From: a virus
Length of the DNA: 64,000 nt
IMG/VR virus record: IMGVR_UViG_3300023174_000039
Coordinates: 267,655-331,654 of that record
Direction: 5' to 3' (one strand)
Both the position numbers and the translations under genes were made by a program. Every line of letters begins with the position of its first letter. Positions within the stretch are counted from its first letter, which is position 1. Positions 52,096 to 61,342 of this stretch are shown one piece after another. The notes under the pieces are model-generated. The model saw only the letters and a program-made list of their open reading frames with translations, was not told where the DNA came from and ran no database searches.

Positions 52096-53190
52096 ATGTT
52101 AGATGCTATCAAACCATTGCTAGATAGTGACCTGATCACCGAGGAAACTCGCATGGAGATTAACGAAGCGTGGGAAACCAAGCTAAGTGAAGCTCGTGAA
52201 CAGGCTCGTGTAGAACTCAGAGAAGAGTTTGCACAACGCTACGAGCACGACAAGTCAGTAATGGTGGAAGCCCTTGACAAAATGGTAACAGAAGGTCTCG
52301 CCGCAGAGATTCAAGCCGTGGCTGCTGAAAAGCAAGCATTGGCCGAAGATCGAGTGCGTTTCCAACGCAAGATGAACGAATCAGCAACGAAGTTTAACGG
52401 CTTCTTGGTTAGTAAACTTGCAGAAGAAATTGGCGAATTGCGTCGAGATCGTAAAATGCACACAGAAGGTCTAGCCAAGCTAGAAAACTTCATGGTGCAT
52501 GCATTGGCTCGTGAGATCCAGGAGTTTGCCGCAGACAAACGTGACGTAGTGGAAACCAAAGTCCGCCTCGTTCGTGAAGCCCGTGCCAAACTTGAAGGAT
52601 TGAAAGCACGTTTCGTAAAAGAAAGTGCAGACAAAATGAGTCAAGCTGTTAGCCGTCACTTGAAGGCTGAACTTACACAATTGCAAGAAGACATCAAAGT
52701 TGCTCGTGAGAACAATTTTGGTCGTCGTATCTTTGAAGCGTATGCAAGCGAATTTGGTGCTACTCACCTGAATGAGAAAGCCGAAGTGCGCAAGTTATAC
52801 TCTGCATTGCAGAACAAAGACAAGCAATTGGCGGAAGCCATCAAACTCACACAAAAGGCGAAAGTCGTTGTGGAGTCAAAAGAACGCGAACTGCGTATGA
52901 TCAAAGAATCCAACGAGCGTGACAGCACGATGGAAATGTTGCTCTCTCCCTTGAACCGGGAAAAGCGAGATGTCATGCGTAATTTGCTCGAAAGCGTCCA
53001 GACAAATCGTCTGAAAAACGCATTCGAAAAGTATCTACCAGCAGTGTTGGAAGACCGATCAGTGAAAGCCTCAAAAGTGATCACAGAGACAGTTTCCTCA
53101 GTTACCGGTGATAAGACTGTTCCTACCCAAAACGTTGATCAAGAAGATCGCAGCAATGTGATTGACCTCAAGCGTCTGGCTGGACTGTAA
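52096..53190 (+). CDS. gp22: Prohead scaffold protein gp22
   Basis: 364 residues, larger than T4 gp22 (269). Almost entirely charged coiled coil (EAWETKLSEAREQARVELRE and so on), with no cysteine, and a conserved region toward the end (MEMLLSPLNREKRDVMRNLL, then LKNAFEKYLPAVLE) typical of gp22. It forms the scaffold core inside the prohead and is degraded by gp21. AAGGAGAA is a strong Shine-Dalgarno. Confidence 0.92.
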   Translation: MLDAIKPLLDSDLITEETRMEINEAWETKLSEAREQARVELREEFAQRYEHDKSVMVEALDKMVTEGLAAEIQAVAAEKQALAEDRVRFQRKMNESATKFNGFLVSKLAEEIGELRRDRKMHTEGLAKLENFMVHALAREIQEFAADKRDVVETKVRLVREARAKLEGLKARFVKESADKMSQAVSRHLKAELTQLQEDIKVARENNFGRRIFEAYASEFGATHLNEKAEVRKLYSALQNKDKQLAEAIKLTQKAKVVVESKERELRMIKESNERDSTMEMLLSPLNREKRDVMRNLLESVQTNRLKNAFEKYLPAVLEDRSVKASKVITETVSSVTGDKTVPTQNVDQEDRSNVIDLKRLAGL

Positions 53191-53212
53191 TTTAAATTTT
53201 TAGGAGACTTAA

Positions 53213-54409
53213 ATGTCAGAACCATTGTTAGAAAGTCGCTGGGGCGAAACCAAAGAAGCATTGCTCGAAGGTTTGAACGGTACCCGTCGCAATTCCATGA
53301 GTGTGATCCTTGAGAACACACGCAAGTACTTGAAAGAAAATGCATCCGCAGGTTCCACAAGTTCCGGCAACATTGCCACATTGAACCGCGTGATTCTTCC
53401 CGTGATTCGACGTGTTATGCCAACCGTTATTGCTAACGAGTTGGTTGGTGTTCAGCCAATGACTGGTCCAGTTGGTCAGATCCATACTCTGCGTGTACGT
53501 TATGCACAGAGCTTGACTGATACATCAGCAGCCGCAACCAGCGTCACAGCTGGCCAAGAAGCCCTGAGCCCATTCACTATTGCTACTGCATACTCTACAG
53601 TACCAAGAGACACAGCTACAGCTACATCATATACTGGTAACAACACAGCAGTGATGGAAGGCAACGGCGGTAAGCAAATTTCCGTCCAAATCTTGAAGCA
53701 AGCTGTTGAAGCCAAGACTCGCAAATTGCAAGCTCGTTGGACATTTGAATCTGCACAAGACGCACAAGCCATGCACGGTATTGACGTTGAAGCAGAAATC
53801 ATGGCTGCTTTGGCTCAAGAGATCACAGCTGAGATTGACCAAGAGATCTTGTTATCTCTACGTAGTCTGGCTGCTACTGAGTTCACATACAACCAAGCTA
53901 CTGTATCAGGTACAGCCACATTTGTTGGTGACGAACATGCCGCATTGGCTGTTTTGATCAACCGTGTTGCTAACTTGATCGCCCAACGTACACGTCGTGG
54001 CGCTGGTAACTACGCTGTTGTATCTAGTGCCGCATTGACAGTGTTGCAATCTGCAACTACTAGCGCATTTGCACGTACTACAGAAGGTACTTTTGAAGCT
54101 CCTACAAACACCAAGTTTGTGGGTACATTGAACGGCGCTATGCGTGTGTTCGTTGACTCTTATGCCAGTGACACAACACCTGTGTTGGTTGGTTATAAGG
54201 GCTCTTCAGAAGCTGACGCTCCTGCATTCTACTGCCCATACATTCCATTGATGAGCAGTGGTGTTGTGTTGGATCCATCAACATTCGAACCAGTCGTGAG
54301 CTTCATGACGAGATATGGTTACATAGAATTGACAAACACCGCATCGAGTTTTGGTAATGCGGGCGATTATGTTGGCGAGATCGCCGTGAGTAATTTGTCT
54401 TTCAGTTAA
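53213..54409 (+). CDS. gp23: Major capsid protein gp23
   Basis: 398 residues (T4: 521), the HK97-fold shell protein. Conserved segments include NIATLNRVILPVIRRVMPT, ANELVGVQPMTGPVGQIHTL and a C-terminal FMTRYGYIELTN. A candidate gp21 cut site is LKE|N at residues 40-43, which would remove a 42-residue propeptide (inference from the (I/L)xE rule; T4 removes 65). Strong Shine-Dalgarno TAGGAG; a weak TTTAAATT box lies 14 nt upstream. Followed by a strong terminator. The gene lacks room for the T4-type insertion domain. Confidence 0.95.
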   Translation: MSEPLLESRWGETKEALLEGLNGTRRNSMSVILENTRKYLKENASAGSTSSGNIATLNRVILPVIRRVMPTVIANELVGVQPMTGPVGQIHTLRVRYAQSLTDTSAAATSVTAGQEALSPFTIATAYSTVPRDTATATSYTGNNTAVMEGNGGKQISVQILKQAVEAKTRKLQARWTFESAQDAQAMHGIDVEAEIMAALAQEITAEIDQEILLSLRSLAATEFTYNQATVSGTATFVGDEHAALAVLINRVANLIAQRTRRGAGNYAVVSSAALTVLQSATTSAFARTTEGTFEAPTNTKFVGTLNGAMRVFVDSYASDTTPVLVGYKGSSEADAPAFYCPYIPLMSSGVVLDPSTFEPVVSFMTRYGYIELTNTASSFGNAGDYVGEIAVSNLSFS

Positions 54410-54435
54410 TCACTGCAAGGCTTCCTCAAAGCACC

Positions 54436-54460
54436 AAAAAGCACCTTCGGGTGCTTTTTT
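54436..54460 (+). terminator. Rho-independent terminator after gp23
   Basis: Stem AAAAAGCACC / GGTGCTTTTT with a TTCG tetraloop and a T6 run. It closes the head gene block. Confidence 0.92.
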
Positions 54461-54461
54461 G

Positions 54462-54490
54462 TTGACAAAAATATCTAAAAATGTTATTGT
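54462..54490 (+). promoter_or_regulatory. Sigma-70-like promoter for the GIY-YIG gene
   Basis: A perfect TTGACA (54462-54467), 17-nt spacer and TATTGT (54485-54490), directly behind the gp23 terminator. It would give early transcription of the nuclease gene with a leader of about 30 nt. Confidence 0.55.
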
Positions 54491-54514
54491 TATTAGCAGA
54501 AATAGCACTCTCAA

Positions 54515-54522
54515 ACTAAATA
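54515..54522 (+). promoter_or_regulatory. Late-type box ACTAAATA (leaderless arrangement)
   Basis: Six of eight match, ending five bases before the ATG at 54528; no Shine-Dalgarno is present. Confidence 0.3.
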
Positions 54523-54527
54523 ACAAT

Positions 54528-55283
54528 ATGAAACCTTATACCTATCTAATTAAACATCGACCAACAGGCAAAATCTATTATGGCTATCGTTCTGCTAACA
54601 AAGTAGACCCACAAGAGGATTTATGGAAACATTACTTTACAAGTAGTCCGGGAGTACAAAAGCTGATTGAAGAAACCGGGACCGATAGCTTTGATGTAGA
54701 AATACGCAGGACATTTGAAACCAAAGAACAGGCAAGTAATTGGGAAACAAGAGTTCTCAAACGCTGTCGAGTATTAGAAGATGACCGCTGGATAAATCAA
54801 AATGTAGCTGGATACATTGTACCAACAGAAGAAAGCAGAAAGAAGATTAGCGAGTATCACAAAGATAAACCTAAGAGTGAAGAACATAAACTGAATTTAA
54901 GCAAATCTCAAAAAGGAAAACCCAAGATAAACAGCAAAAATCAGACGCCTGAATATAGAGCACTGATGTCTAAACTTAAATCTGGACCAAACAACCCAAT
55001 GTATGGCAAAGGGTGTACCGAAGAAAGAGCTAGAAAAATAAGTGAAGCCAATAAAGGACGCAACGCACCTAACAAAGGTGTGCCCATGAGCGAAGAACAA
55101 AAACAAAAACTCAGTCAAAGAATGAAAGGGCGTAAAGTTGATCCTGAAGTGCTAGCCCGCAGAGTAGCATCTCAAACTGGTCAAACCCGACCCAAGCTGT
55201 ACTGTGCTCACTGCAAGCGAAACATAGCTCAAGGTTGGTTCCACCGACACGGTGATAACTGTAGCAGTCAACCCACAGCCTGA
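54528..55283 (+). CDS. GIY-YIG homing endonuclease with NUMOD3 motifs and zinc finger
   Basis: 251 residues from the ATG at 54528, preferred over an upstream ATG at 54459 inside the terminator because the domain begins at PYTYLIKHRPTGKIYYGYRS. That is the GIY-YIG core; NWETRVL supplies the catalytic Glu. The middle holds two or three NUMOD3-type DNA-binding motifs (SEEHKLNLSKSQKGKPK; PMYGKGCTEERARKISEANK; MSEEQKQKLSQRMKGRK), and the end is a C2HC-like finger (YCAHCKRN...WFHRHGDNC). Free-standing homing endonucleases next to gp23 may bias inheritance of this region in mixed infections (inference). Confidence 0.85.
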   Translation: MKPYTYLIKHRPTGKIYYGYRSANKVDPQEDLWKHYFTSSPGVQKLIEETGTDSFDVEIRRTFETKEQASNWETRVLKRCRVLEDDRWINQNVAGYIVPTEESRKKISEYHKDKPKSEEHKLNLSKSQKGKPKINSKNQTPEYRALMSKLKSGPNNPMYGKGCTEERARKISEANKGRNAPNKGVPMSEEQKQKLSQRMKGRKVDPEVLARRVASQTGQTRPKLYCAHCKRNIAQGWFHRHGDNCSSQPTA

Positions 55284-55336
55284 CCACTTGACTCCGGCTT
55301 TTTCCAGGCCCTACGCCCAGTCACACAGTGGCCAGC

Positions 55337-55344
55337 GATAAATA
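55337..55344 (+). promoter_or_regulatory. Late-type promoter box GATAAATA
   Basis: Seven of eight match, 29 nt before the first LamG adhesin gene, with an AAGGAAA Shine-Dalgarno between. No other late box was found until the end of the adhesin cassette, so the five genes probably form one transcript. Confidence 0.55.
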
Positions 55345-55373
55345 AAAAAGCTGTAAAAAACAAGGAAACACAT

Positions 55374-57413
55374 ATGCCATTATCAATCGGACCTGGCTGG
55401 AGCATTGGCCCTGGATGGAGCATTGGGGGAGGCGGAGCCGCCCCTGCTGTCGCAACTGATCCGTACTTCATGTACAACTCGCTGTTGCTCACAGGAGATG
55501 GTACTAATCTCTCACAAAACAACACGTTCTTGGATTCAAGTACCAACAACTTTGCCATCACACGAGCAGGCAATACCACACAAGGCACGTTCTCTCCTTA
55601 TGGCACCAACTGGTCAAATTACTTTGATGGGTCTGGGGATTTTTTGACTGCGCCAAGCAATGCCGCATTTAATGTTAGCAACACATGGACAGTTGAGTGC
55701 TGGTATTACCCAGTAAGCAGATCAAATACATATCCATGTATTATCTCACTCTCAGATGGCAACTATGCAAATTCAATAGTTCTATTTGATAGACATGCTA
55801 GTTCTTCTACTAAGTTTTCTTTTGCCGTTGGATCCGCTGCTCTTAATTCAGGCACAACCAACGTTGTTGATGGCACATGGTATCATATAGCTTTAGTTAG
55901 CAATAGTGGTGTTGTTACTATGTATGTCAATGGCACTGCAGAGGTCACAGCAAATGTAACTGCTGGTGCTGTAAGTAAATCTGTTTATATTGGTGCAAAT
56001 TTTGATTATGCGTCTTATGCAACATACATCAATGGTTATATCAGCAATGCCAGAGTTGTTAAAGGTACCGCAGTTTATACAGGTAATTTTACCCCAAGTA
56101 CCACACCACTAACAGCAATCACCAACACAAGTTTATTAACCTGTGCTGCCAGTCGTTTTATTGATAACAGTACTAATAACTTTACTATTACCAAGAACGG
56201 TGATACCGCAGTTCAAAGATTTTCACCATTTGAGCCCACAGCCGCCTACTCAACCAGCACAATCGGTGGGTCAGGATACTTTGATGGCTCAGGTGATTAT
56301 TTGAGCGTTGCAAACAATGCAGCATTTGCCTTGGGATCTGGTGACTTCACTGTTGAATGTTGGTTTTATATGAACAACACATCAACTGCAATGTGTATGT
56401 TTGAGAATCGTCCAAGTAATACAGGTAGTGGAATTAATATGTTTGTCAATTATTCTGCGGCTGGACAAGTTCAATATAGAGACGTTACCGGCGCACCAAT
56501 TTCATCATCTATTACAGTATCAGCAAATACATGGAATCATTATGCATTAGTGCGTAGTGGTTCAACAATTACACTTTGGATTAACGGTCAAAGTGGCGGC
56601 ACTGTTACAAAAACAACAAACTTTACTGATACTACTTGTGTATTGGCGCAAGACCAGGGAGGCGGATTTAACTTTGCCGGTTATCTAAGTAATTTTAGGA
56701 TTGTTAAAGGCACTGCTGTTTATACAAGTGCATTTACACCAAGTACTACACCACTAACAGCCATTGCAAATACAAGTTTATTAACTGGCTTTACCAACGC
56801 AGGTGTCATTGACAATGCCATGATGAACGACTTGGAAACAGTTGGTGATGCAAAAATATCTACCACACAATCAAAGTTTGGCGGTTCAAGTATGGCGTTT
56901 GATGGTACTGGTGATTACTTAACACAACCAAGCTCACAAAACTTCAATTTTGGATCAGGCGATTTCACAATGGAGGGATGGTTTTACCAAACAGGTTTGT
57001 CATCGTCCTACCCTGGTATAGTTTCAAATCCATTAGCTTGGGGCAATGCAGGTGCGTGGGCAGTTTTATCTAGCCATGCCGCATCCGGAGTAAGAAAATT
57101 ACAATTTTATTGCTACAACGCTGACCAATCTAATCCTTTACTGTTAGGAACAACATCATTATCTGATAATACTTGGTATTATTTTGCACTAACTAGATCA
57201 GGCACAACCTTTAGATTGTTTTTGAATGGGACACAAGAGGCGACAGCTACATTTAGCGGATCCGTTACTAGTGTAAGCAGTGGTCTTGTTGTAGGTATTA
57301 ATCAAACGGCTTATGCGTTTCAAGGTTACATAGACGACCTCCGCATCACCAAGGGATACGCCAGATACACCACCACATTCACGCCACCCACAGCGGCACT
57401 ACCAACTTATTAA
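55374..57413 (+). CDS. Adhesin-like protein with three LamG/ConA-like domains (copy 1)
   Basis: 679 residues. After the leader SIGPGWSIGPGWSIGGGGAA come three concanavalin A-like (LamG type) domains at about 60-245, 280-470 and 500-679. Each shows YFDGSGDFL, then (T/F)(V/T)(E/V)(C/G)W, W(Y/N)H(I/Y)AL, a VNG turn and GYIS/D...R(V/I)xKGxA.YT...FTP. LamG domains bind glycans or proteins, so this is likely a virion adhesin or fibre for host attachment (inference). It starts a five-gene cassette whose members alternate with glycine-rich proteins. AAGGAAAC Shine-Dalgarno. Confidence 0.8.
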   Translation: MPLSIGPGWSIGPGWSIGGGGAAPAVATDPYFMYNSLLLTGDGTNLSQNNTFLDSSTNNFAITRAGNTTQGTFSPYGTNWSNYFDGSGDFLTAPSNAAFNVSNTWTVECWYYPVSRSNTYPCIISLSDGNYANSIVLFDRHASSSTKFSFAVGSAALNSGTTNVVDGTWYHIALVSNSGVVTMYVNGTAEVTANVTAGAVSKSVYIGANFDYASYATYINGYISNARVVKGTAVYTGNFTPSTTPLTAITNTSLLTCAASRFIDNSTNNFTITKNGDTAVQRFSPFEPTAAYSTSTIGGSGYFDGSGDYLSVANNAAFALGSGDFTVECWFYMNNTSTAMCMFENRPSNTGSGINMFVNYSAAGQVQYRDVTGAPISSSITVSANTWNHYALVRSGSTITLWINGQSGGTVTKTTNFTDTTCVLAQDQGGGFNFAGYLSNFRIVKGTAVYTSAFTPSTTPLTAIANTSLLTGFTNAGVIDNAMMNDLETVGDAKISTTQSKFGGSSMAFDGTGDYLTQPSSQNFNFGSGDFTMEGWFYQTGLSSSYPGIVSNPLAWGNAGAWAVLSSHAASGVRKLQFYCYNADQSNPLLLGTTSLSDNTWYYFALTRSGTTFRLFLNGTQEATATFSGSVTSVSSGLVVGINQTAYAFQGYIDDLRITKGYARYTTTFTPPTAALPTY

Positions 57414-57422
57414 GGAACACAC

Positions 57423-58346
57423 ATGGGATTCACAATCGGCCCTGGATGGGCAATTACAGGGGCATGGGCCATTGGCGACACTGGGGGCGGAGCCTCAGTC
57501 ACACCCACAGTGGAATACTTGGTGGTTGCCGGCGGAGGTGGCGGAGGTGGTAAAAATACCGGTGGTGGTGGAGGTGCAGGTGGTTTTAGAACAGCCACCG
57601 GATTTGCAGTCACATCCGGTACACCTATCACAGTCACAGTTGGCGCAGGTGGCGTTTCAGCTGCAACCACCACTCAAGCATATGGTGGCAACGGTGGCGA
57701 TTCAGTGTTTGGCACTATTACCGCCACTGGTGGTGGCGGAGGTGGCTACGGTGTAGGCGCAGGTCAACGTGCAGTTGCTGGTAAAGCCGGTGGTTCAGGC
57801 GGCGGTGGTGGTGGCGATGACACAGGCGGACCATATTCAGGAGGTGCAGGTAACACACCATCTACTTCGCCAGTGCAAGGTTATGCTGGCGGCCAAGGAA
57901 ATTCACCCGGAGCCAATGGCGGTGGTGGCGGTGGATCATCAGCCGCGGGCGAAAACGGCATTGTGAATACTCGTGGTGGAAATGGCGGAGCAGGAACAGC
58001 AAGTTCAATATCTGGAACAAGTGTGACTTACGCCGGTGGCGGTGGTGGTGGTGGTAATGCAACTGCTGGCGCAGGCGGTTCTGGTGGTGGTGGCGCAGGA
58101 GGCGCAGGCAATCCAGGAGGCGCAGGAACTGCAGGAACCCCTAATACTGGAGGCGGTGGAGGTGGTTGCGGTGGTTACGAAACCAGTAACGCATCTGGTG
58201 CAGGTGGATCGGGTATCGTGATCATTCGTTATCCAGATAGTTATGCAGCCGCTACTGCCACAACAGGGTCACCCACTATCACAGTAGCCGGAGGCTACAG
58301 AGTGTACAAATGGACCACTGTGGGTTCAGGATCAATAACATTTTAA
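57423..58346 (+). CDS. Glycine-rich adhesin-like protein (copy 1)
   Basis: 307 residues. Leader MGFTIGPGWAITGAWAIGD shares the IGPGW motif with the LamG proteins. Then VEYLVVAGGGGGGG begins a long Gly-rich region with GGGGGG runs separated by short polar loops, and the end reads GSGIVIIRYPDSYAAA, then GGYRVYKWTTVGSGSITF. Such proteins are common in environmental phages. The glycine-loop style recalls the T-even gp38 adhesin, whose polyglycine sandwich carries receptor-binding loops; homology is not shown. AAGGAA Shine-Dalgarno, nine bases after the previous stop. Confidence 0.75.
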   Translation: MGFTIGPGWAITGAWAIGDTGGGASVTPTVEYLVVAGGGGGGGKNTGGGGGAGGFRTATGFAVTSGTPITVTVGAGGVSAATTTQAYGGNGGDSVFGTITATGGGGGGYGVGAGQRAVAGKAGGSGGGGGGDDTGGPYSGGAGNTPSTSPVQGYAGGQGNSPGANGGGGGGSSAAGENGIVNTRGGNGGAGTASSISGTSVTYAGGGGGGGNATAGAGGSGGGGAGGAGNPGGAGTAGTPNTGGGGGGCGGYETSNASGAGGSGIVIIRYPDSYAAATATTGSPTITVAGGYRVYKWTTVGSGSITF

Positions 58347-58360
58347 TCGAGGAAACACAT

Positions 58361-60373
58361 ATGCCATTATCAATTGGACCCGGCTGGAGCATTGGCCCTG
58401 GATGGAGCATTGGAGGAGGCGGAGCCGCCCCTGCTGTCGCAACTGACCCCTACTTCATGTACAACTCATTGCTGTTGACCGGAGACGGAACTAACAATGC
58501 CACAAACAACACATTTGTAGATGGTTCAACCAACAACTTTAGTATCACTCGCAACGGTAATACCACACAGGGCACCTTTTCACCATATGGTGCTAATTGG
58601 AGTAACTACTTTGATGGTAGTACCTCTTATCTAACAACAGCATCTAGTTCAGCCCCGTCTAGTGATTTTACACTGGAGGCATGGATTTATAGGACGGCTG
58701 CAACAACTGCTGTTATAATTGGTTATGGATCGGAAACAACCGGTCGTACATTTATGTATGTTACATCGGGCGGCAGTTTAGCTACAAGCATTTATAATAT
58801 AGGAGACACTACATTTGGTGGATCAATTCCTCTAAATCAATGGACTCATATTGCCATGGTTCGCTCAAGTAATGTAATTACGGGCTATATAAACGGCACT
58901 GCTCAAGCAACAACGACATCAACTGCTACAACTGTAGGGAATACAGGTGGGTTTGGGGTGGGAGCCGGAAAAGACGGTTCAAACAAATTTACAGGATATA
59001 TTTCTAATGCTAGGGTAGTCAATGGAGTTGCAGTTTACACATCAGCCTTTACGCCAAGTACAACGCCACTAACAGCCATAGCAGGTACAAGTTTGTTGAC
59101 CTGCCAAAGCAACAGATTCAAAGATAACTCATCAAATGCATTTGCATTAACTGTGTCAGGCACCCCAACCGTGCAAGTGTTCTCACCATTCAGTCCCACC
59201 GCAGCCTACTCAGCAAGTACAATCGGTGGGTCAGGATACTTCGATGGCGCAGGAGATTTTTTAACAGCTCCAGCAAACACTGCATTCAATTTGGGCACTG
59301 GCGACTTTACCATTGAATGTTGGGTTTACTTGACAAATTCGACGGCCACTACTCAAAGCATTATGGGTATTGGTGACACTGGAGCAACCAATGATATTCA
59401 ACTTTGGTATAATAATGTTGCCAACAAAATCACATTTAATGTGTATGGCAACCCCAGATTTGATTCTAGTTCCAATGTCACTACCGGCAATTGGATACAC
59501 CTAGCGTGTACCCGCGCATCGGGTGCATTCAAGCTGTTTATTAATGGTGTACAAGAGGCCGCTGGCTCTCTAGGCAACAATTTATCAAACAACGTGCTGG
59601 TCATTGGCAGACCTTACGCATCACTTCCAAATAATGAATATTTTTATGGTTACATCAGTAATCTTCGCATTGTTAAAGGCACCGCGGTCTACACCTCGGC
59701 CTTTACACCACCTACCTCACCGGTCACTTCAATCAGTGGTACCAGCATATTAACCAACTTTACCAACGGTGGTATTATTGACAATGCAATGATCAACAAC
59801 TTGGAAACAGTGGGTGATGCCAAAATATCCACTGCACAATCAAAGTTTGGCGGTTCAAGTATGGCGTTTGATGGTACTGGCGATTATCTAGCCGTATCTC
59901 CTAATGTAACTAATAACTTAGGCACCGGTGATTTCACAATTGAAGCATGGATATATCTAACATCGGCCTCTACATATCAATTTTTAATAGGTAGTAGCAA
60001 CAATGTTAGTGGCTACATGATGGTTGGACTAAACGTACCGCTTTCCCCAACATCAACTATTGCTTTAGGTACGTCTGGCCAGACTTGGCCACTACAATTT
60101 GGAACAGGCACAACATTTACATCAAATACGTGGACTCATATTGCTATCACTAGATCAGGCACAACAAATAGAGCATTCATCAATGGAGTCCAACTTGGTT
60201 CTAATGTAACCGATTCTACTAATTGGACATTCCCAAGTAATACAATGTGGATAGGTAACCAATCAGGCGGAAATTCCTTGAACGGTTACATAGACGACCT
60301 CCGAGTAACCAAAGGCTATGCACGTTATACAAGTAACTTCACGCCTCCCACTGCGGCACTACCAACTTATTAA
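58361..60373 (+). CDS. Adhesin-like protein with three LamG domains (copy 2)
   Basis: 670 residues from the ATG at 58361, which follows GAGGAAAC and encodes the same leader (SIGPGWSIGPGWSIGGGGAA) as copies 1 and 3; an upstream in-frame ATG at 58310 lies inside the preceding gene and is rejected. Three LamG-like domains as in copy 1, with conserved junctions (FTPSTTPLTAI, GGSGYFDGAGDFLTAP, NNLETVGDAKIST) but different domain bodies, especially in the first and third. Conserved ends with variable bodies indicate duplication followed by divergence or recombination. Confidence 0.8.
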   Translation: MPLSIGPGWSIGPGWSIGGGGAAPAVATDPYFMYNSLLLTGDGTNNATNNTFVDGSTNNFSITRNGNTTQGTFSPYGANWSNYFDGSTSYLTTASSSAPSSDFTLEAWIYRTAATTAVIIGYGSETTGRTFMYVTSGGSLATSIYNIGDTTFGGSIPLNQWTHIAMVRSSNVITGYINGTAQATTTSTATTVGNTGGFGVGAGKDGSNKFTGYISNARVVNGVAVYTSAFTPSTTPLTAIAGTSLLTCQSNRFKDNSSNAFALTVSGTPTVQVFSPFSPTAAYSASTIGGSGYFDGAGDFLTAPANTAFNLGTGDFTIECWVYLTNSTATTQSIMGIGDTGATNDIQLWYNNVANKITFNVYGNPRFDSSSNVTTGNWIHLACTRASGAFKLFINGVQEAAGSLGNNLSNNVLVIGRPYASLPNNEYFYGYISNLRIVKGTAVYTSAFTPPTSPVTSISGTSILTNFTNGGIIDNAMINNLETVGDAKISTAQSKFGGSSMAFDGTGDYLAVSPNVTNNLGTGDFTIEAWIYLTSASTYQFLIGSSNNVSGYMMVGLNVPLSPTSTIALGTSGQTWPLQFGTGTTFTSNTWTHIAITRSGTTNRAFINGVQLGSNVTDSTNWTFPSNTMWIGNQSGGNSLNGYIDDLRVTKGYARYTSNFTPPTAALPTY

Positions 60374-60381
60374 GGACATAT

Positions 60382-61326
60382 ATGGGATTCACAATCGGGC
60401 CCGGATGGGCAATTACAGGTGCATGGGCCATAGGAGACACAGCAGGAGGCGGTGGTGGATCAACTGTTCCTGCTGAATTTTTAGTTGTTGCCGGGGGCGG
60501 TGGCGGTGCTTATGCCAGTGGTGGGGGTGGTGGCGGCGGAATAGTACATGCTGTCACAGCAAATTTCACAATGTCAACGGCGTATACTATCGCTGTTGGT
60601 GACGGCGGTGCCGGAACTAACTCGGCAAGTTTTGCAAGTTCAGGACAAAACAGTTCCATAGTAGGAACCAGTATCAACGCTGTTGCACTTGGAGGCGGAG
60701 GAGGTGCTGCCTATAATAATACAGGTGTAGCCGGCGGATCAGGTGGCGGCGGTGGATACAACTTTGGAGTTGTTGCACAAATTGGCGGAGCATCAACACA
60801 AACTTCTGGAAGTTATAACGGATATGGATCAGCTGGTGGAAGTTCAATTGATAGCCAATCACAGCCATTTTCAGCAGGTGGTGGCGGAGGTGCAGGCGGC
60901 CCAGGTGGGTCAGTTACTTCTGCCACCGGTATTGCAGGTGTAGGCGGGGTCGGACGTGCATTTAGCACATCTGGTACTTCAACATATTATGGTGGCGGTG
61001 GTGCAGGTGGTGCCGGGGGCAGCCTATATACAACACCTATAACAACAGCCGCATTAGGTGGTGGTGGAGTTTGTGGTGGCAACGGTGGTGGTACCGCTAT
61101 GAATGGTACACCAAATACAGGTGGTGGTGGTGCAGCCGACAACAGATCAACGGGCAATAATTACAATGGTACCTTTGGCAACGGTGGATCGGGTATCGTG
61201 ATCATTCGTTATCCAGACTCATATGCAGCCGCAACTGCCACTACTGGCAGCCCAACAATCACCGTCGCAGGTGGCTACAGAGTCTACAAATGGACCACTG
61301 TGGGCAGTGGCTCAATAACATTTTAA
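60382..61326 (+). CDS. Glycine-rich adhesin-like protein (copy 2)
   Basis: 314 residues, paralogue of the 57423 gene. Leader (GFTIGPGWAITGAWAIGDT) and the last ~45 residues (from GSGIVIIRYPDSYAAATA) are practically identical to copy 1, while the Gly-rich middle differs in length and in the polar loops between GGGG runs. That pattern fits a receptor-binding protein in which the loops are variable. Nine bases separate it from copy 2 of the LamG gene. Confidence 0.75.
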   Translation: MGFTIGPGWAITGAWAIGDTAGGGGGSTVPAEFLVVAGGGGGAYASGGGGGGGIVHAVTANFTMSTAYTIAVGDGGAGTNSASFASSGQNSSIVGTSINAVALGGGGGAAYNNTGVAGGSGGGGGYNFGVVAQIGGASTQTSGSYNGYGSAGGSSIDSQSQPFSAGGGGGAGGPGGSVTSATGIAGVGGVGRAFSTSGTSTYYGGGGAGGAGGSLYTTPITTAALGGGGVCGGNGGGTAMNGTPNTGGGGAADNRSTGNNYNGTFGNGGSGIVIIRYPDSYAAATATTGSPTITVAGGYRVYKWTTVGSGSITF

Positions 61327-61342
61327 TCGAGGAAACATAAAC

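Noticed and set aside
54459-54527. Upstream start for the GIY-YIG gene at 54459
   Set aside because: It lies at the end of the gp23 terminator T-run and would overlap the promoter; the domain begins at the ATG at 54528.
58310-58360. Upstream start for LamG copy 2 at 58310
   Set aside because: It lies inside the preceding glycine-rich gene; the ATG at 58361 has a Shine-Dalgarno and matches the other copies.
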